From a bacterium (GTDB taxonomy: Bacteria; Ratteibacteria; UBA8468): a DNA stretch of 6,412 bases. The stretch is from positions 1 through 6,412 of the forward strand of contig DAOVGU010000269.1 of NCBI GenBank assembly GCA_030672255.1, written 5' to 3'. The notes beneath the pieces were generated by a model. The model made no database searches and had not been told where the DNA came from. It worked only from the letters and a program-made list of their open reading frames with translations. A program made the translations under genes and the position numbers. The first letter of the stretch is position 1, and every line of letters starts with the position of its first letter. Of the stretch, positions 4,285-6,412 are shown one piece after another.

Positions 4285-5898
4285 ATGAAGGAAGGAAAAT
4301 TGCTGGTTATACTGAGATTTGATATTGAATCATTCTGTTATGTTGAAGAAGAAAAGAGGTGTTCTCTATATCCTGGTCACCGGCACCTTTTTGACCAAAC
4401 AGAAGCAATAAAAGAAATAGTAAAGATTTTGGATAAGCATAAAGCAAGGGGAATTTTTGCTGTCTCCTATGATATTATTAAAAATCACCCGGAGATGATG
4501 CAAGCAGTTGTAGACTCAAAAGGAAGACATGAACTAACTTACCACTTACATCCGTATTGGGATTTACAATTGCAGGAAGATTATGGCAAGCCTCTACCAT
4601 CTTGTTTTATGGCTTACTATAATCAAAGTAATTTTAATAGAATGTTAGATTCAGCAGAAGAGGCTTTCCGGAAAGCTTATGGTTATCAACCCAAAATAAA
4701 TCTCATGGGTAATGCTTCTATATCTACCCGTATGTTAAGAGTATTAGAAAAAAGAGGATATTTAGTACAAGGGGATTATATCCCGAATATGGACTATAGG
4801 CTTTGGGAAGAGATTCTCCAGGTAAAGGATAACACTTTTATAGGGCGCAAGGGTTTCAAGCAAGGACCCAAAGCTCCTCTATATCCTTATGCCTCCCATA
4901 ATATGTATCGACCAAATAAAGATGAAGGAATGCTCTTAGGTAAGATGGGAATTGTAGTCATACCTCTTTCTCAAATAGAACCAGGCGAAGGGCTTATTTG
5001 TGATTCTCTTATGACGAGCCCAGAAAAAACTATGCAGGCTATAGAGAGAATCTATCAGAGAAGAAAACAATTGTCAACTCTTATGCCTGTTACTCATACT
5101 TGTTTTGGACTTATCACTGGGTCACATTCCACCGATATAGATATTAAGCGGCTCCAAAATATGGATAAGGTTCTAACTTTTATTGACCAATTAGAAGATG
5201 CTCATTATTGTAATTGTATGGAGGCAAGAGAAAGATATCTATTATGGGAAAAGAAAAAGCTGAAGGAATATCCCTGGGCAAGGAATGCAATAAATGGGGT
5301 AATGTACTACGATGGTCATCAATCGGTAAAATTTAATTCATGCGGGATTATGGGCAGCAGACCTGTTGTGACTATCTGTCAGGAAAATGGGATAGCAGAA
5401 TGGTTGGTGGACGGCCTTCACATTGGGCCATTAATTGAACCTAAGAAAGATTGGAATGTCCTTACTCATCCCAGTATCCTCTCTACAGAAATAGTGCTTG
5501 GTAGTAAATTGCAAAGACTTTATGAAAAAAATCTTCAATACAGTTATAGCAAGAGTAAAAATGGAGTTACCATTAAAACTCAAAGCAAGGAAATAGAAAA
5601 CATTTATGGTATCCAAGAGGATTCCATTTCTTTAAAGACTATAGTTCATCAAAACTGCATGGTTATTCACCGATTGCATCTTCATCCCCATTTTAATAAC
5701 ATAATCTTTAAAGAGAAAGGAAGGATATTGGTAGAAAATAAGAAGGAGAAAAAAATTTTAAATATCAGCACTAATGCGGAGAAAATAATTACTTTGAAAG
5801 AGAAATTGTATACAGGTTTGAGGTTTTATTTTAGTGTGGAAAGCATTTCTAACATACCCAAAACCGTATTGAAAATTAAGGAGGGCGAGAATGGCTAA
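4285..5898 (+). CDS. Polysaccharide-deacetylase-like (NodB-fold) protein with extra C-terminal domain
   Basis: The protein has 537 residues and two parts. Residues 1 to about 320 read as a NodB-type (carbohydrate esterase 4-like) barrel. ILRFDIESF (9-17) gives the motif-1 aspartate D13, with E15 where classical enzymes have a second Asp, as in 'DVE' subfamilies. GRHELTYHLHPYWD (80-93) gives metal-ligand histidine candidates H82, H87 and H89. NASISTRMLRVLEKRGY (143-159) replaces the usual RxPY region. LYPYASHNMYRPNKDEGM (199-216), VVIPLS (224-229) and VTHTCFG (269-275) are later conserved-looking strands. Residues about 330-537 are rich in beta-type alternation and match no domain I recognise. 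There is no signal peptide or membrane segment, so it is probably cytoplasmic. The ATG at 4285 has GGGAG ten bases upstream. Removal of acetyl groups from a sugar is the family role. The non-canonical metal site leaves activity unproven. Its coupling to the aminotransferase suggests amino-sugar or surface-glycan metabolism. Confidence 0.75.
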   Translation: MKEGKLLVILRFDIESFCYVEEEKRCSLYPGHRHLFDQTEAIKEIVKILDKHKARGIFAVSYDIIKNHPEMMQAVVDSKGRHELTYHLHPYWDLQLQEDYGKPLPSCFMAYYNQSNFNRMLDSAEEAFRKAYGYQPKINLMGNASISTRMLRVLEKRGYLVQGDYIPNMDYRLWEEILQVKDNTFIGRKGFKQGPKAPLYPYASHNMYRPNKDEGMLLGKMGIVVIPLSQIEPGEGLICDSLMTSPEKTMQAIERIYQRRKQLSTLMPVTHTCFGLITGSHSTDIDIKRLQNMDKVLTFIDQLEDAHYCNCMEARERYLLWEKKKLKEYPWARNAINGVMYYDGHQSVKFNSCGIMGSRPVVTICQENGIAEWLVDGLHIGPLIEPKKDWNVLTHPSILSTEIVLGSKLQRLYEKNLQYSYSKSKNGVTIKTQSKEIENIYGIQEDSISLKTIVHQNCMVIHRLHLHPHFNNIIFKEKGRILVENKKEKKILNISTNAEKIITLKEKLYTGLRFYFSVESISNIPKTVLKIKEGENG

Positions 5899-6412
5899 AT
5901 TAGCAATTGCCGGAGGAAGACCTTTACGAACAAAACCTTTTCCAAAATGGCCAATTGTCGGAGAAGAGGAGAAGAAAGCAGTAGCAGAAGTAGTGCAGCT
6001 TGGTAAATGGGGACATATTTATTGCTATCGGGTTCTATTTGAGAACAGGGAAAGTAAAGTACAGGAATTCGCTGAGGAATTTGCCGAGTATTACGGAGTA
6101 GATTATGCCACTCCGGTTACCAATGGCTCTGTTGCTTTAGAAGTAGCCTTAAGAAATGCAAGCATAGGCTATGGAGATGAGGTTATTACGCCTCCCACTA
6201 CCTGGGTAGCGACAAATCTGGCTCCGGTAATGGTAGGAGCTGACACCATATTTGTCGATATAAGTCCAGATAACTACTGTATAGACCCAGAAAAAATAGA
6301 GGAGGCTATCACCCCAAGAACCAAGGCAATCATTCCCGTTCACATCGGAGGTTATCTCTGTGATATGGATCGGATAATGGAGATTGCAGAAAAACATAAT
6401 CTTATTGTAATC
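5891..6412 (+). CDS. DegT/DnrJ/EryC1-family PLP-dependent sugar aminotransferase (3' end cut by the window)
   Basis: The frame is open from the ATG at 5891 to the last base (174 codons), so no stop is seen. The start MAKLAIAGGRPLRTKPFPKWPIV is typical of the AHBA-synthase/StsC-like branch. YYGVDYATPVTNGSVALEVAL (67-87) contains the NGS loop that binds the PLP phosphate. Also present are GYGDEVITPPTTWVAT (93-108), FVDISPDNYCIDPEKIEEAI (121-140) and IIPVHIGGYLCDMD (147-160). The PLP-stacking Asp and the Schiff-base Lys would lie beyond the window. The family transfers amino groups onto keto-sugars or cyclitols in the cytoplasm. The start overlaps the previous stop by 8 nt (ATGGCTAA) and has an ideal TAAGGAGGG (5877-5885), so translation is coupled to the deacetylase-like gene. 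A dehydrogenase normally supplies the keto substrate; none intact is in view. Confidence 0.93.
   Translation, partial: MAKLAIAGGRPLRTKPFPKWPIVGEEEKKAVAEVVQLGKWGHIYCYRVLFENRESKVQEFAEEFAEYYGVDYATPVTNGSVALEVALRNASIGYGDEVITPPTTWVATNLAPVMVGADTIFVDISPDNYCIDPEKIEEAITPRTKAIIPVHIGGYLCDMDRIMEIAEKHNLIVI

Noticed and set aside
5431..5616. 61-codon minus-strand ORF inside the deacetylase-like gene
   Set aside because: It is antisense to a well-supported long gene, with no start signals or family.
6149..6397. 82-codon minus-strand ORF at the window end
   Set aside because: It is antisense to the aminotransferase, whose frame shows strong family motifs up to the last base.
1..6412. tRNA, rRNA or other structured RNA genes
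   Set aside because: No cloverleaf with a TTCGANTC-type loop and no rRNA-like conserved segments were seen on either strand.

Overview
The window looks like a piece of an AT-rich genome of an uncultured environmental bacterium. The gene families (UroD-like protein, Gfo/Idh/MocA dehydrogenase, LacI regulator, NodB-like deacetylase, DegT aminotransferase) together with many short palindromic repeats between genes resemble metagenomic lineages such as Omnitrophota, Aerophobota or Planctomycetota relatives. This is an impression from gene content and style. No rRNA, tRNA or marker gene is present to fix the taxon.

Layout. Positions 1-245 are non-coding and carry two palindromic repeats. Positions 273-1036 (minus strand) are a graveyard: a transposase-like fragment lies directly behind a decayed Gfo/Idh/MocA oxidoreductase, which has one frameshift and two internal deletions. 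Next to it, 1057-2064 (minus) is an apparently intact UroD/MtaA-like gene that would have been the first gene of a two-gene operon with the dehydrogenase. Positions 2065-3114 are a 1.05-kb non-coding stretch. It holds two miniature ORFs with Shine-Dalgarno sequences, a truncated DUF4258-like gene and a cluster of hairpin repeats, including two further copies of a modular double-hairpin element.

The plus-strand half is healthy. A LacI-family repressor (3115-4140) has a good sigma70-type promoter, with a cre-like palindrome over the -10/start region that suggests autoregulation. At its 3' end, a TTGACA/TATAAA promoter overlaps both the stop codon and a strong hairpin. It probably drives a polysaccharide-deacetylase-like protein (4285-5898), which is translationally coupled by an 8-nt overlap to a DegT/DnrJ/EryC1 sugar aminotransferase (5891 onward, cut by the window end).

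How they may work together (inference): the LacI regulator probably senses a sugar or sugar derivative and controls itself and perhaps the deacetylase-aminotransferase operon. That operon looks like amino-sugar or cell-surface glycan chemistry. The UroD-like/Gfo-Idh pair on the other strand is a different module that is partly dead. I do not see a convincing new defence or mobile system. The most unusual items are the modular double-hairpin repeats with exchangeable stems, the overlapping promoter and hairpin terminator, and the unassigned C-terminal region of the deacetylase.
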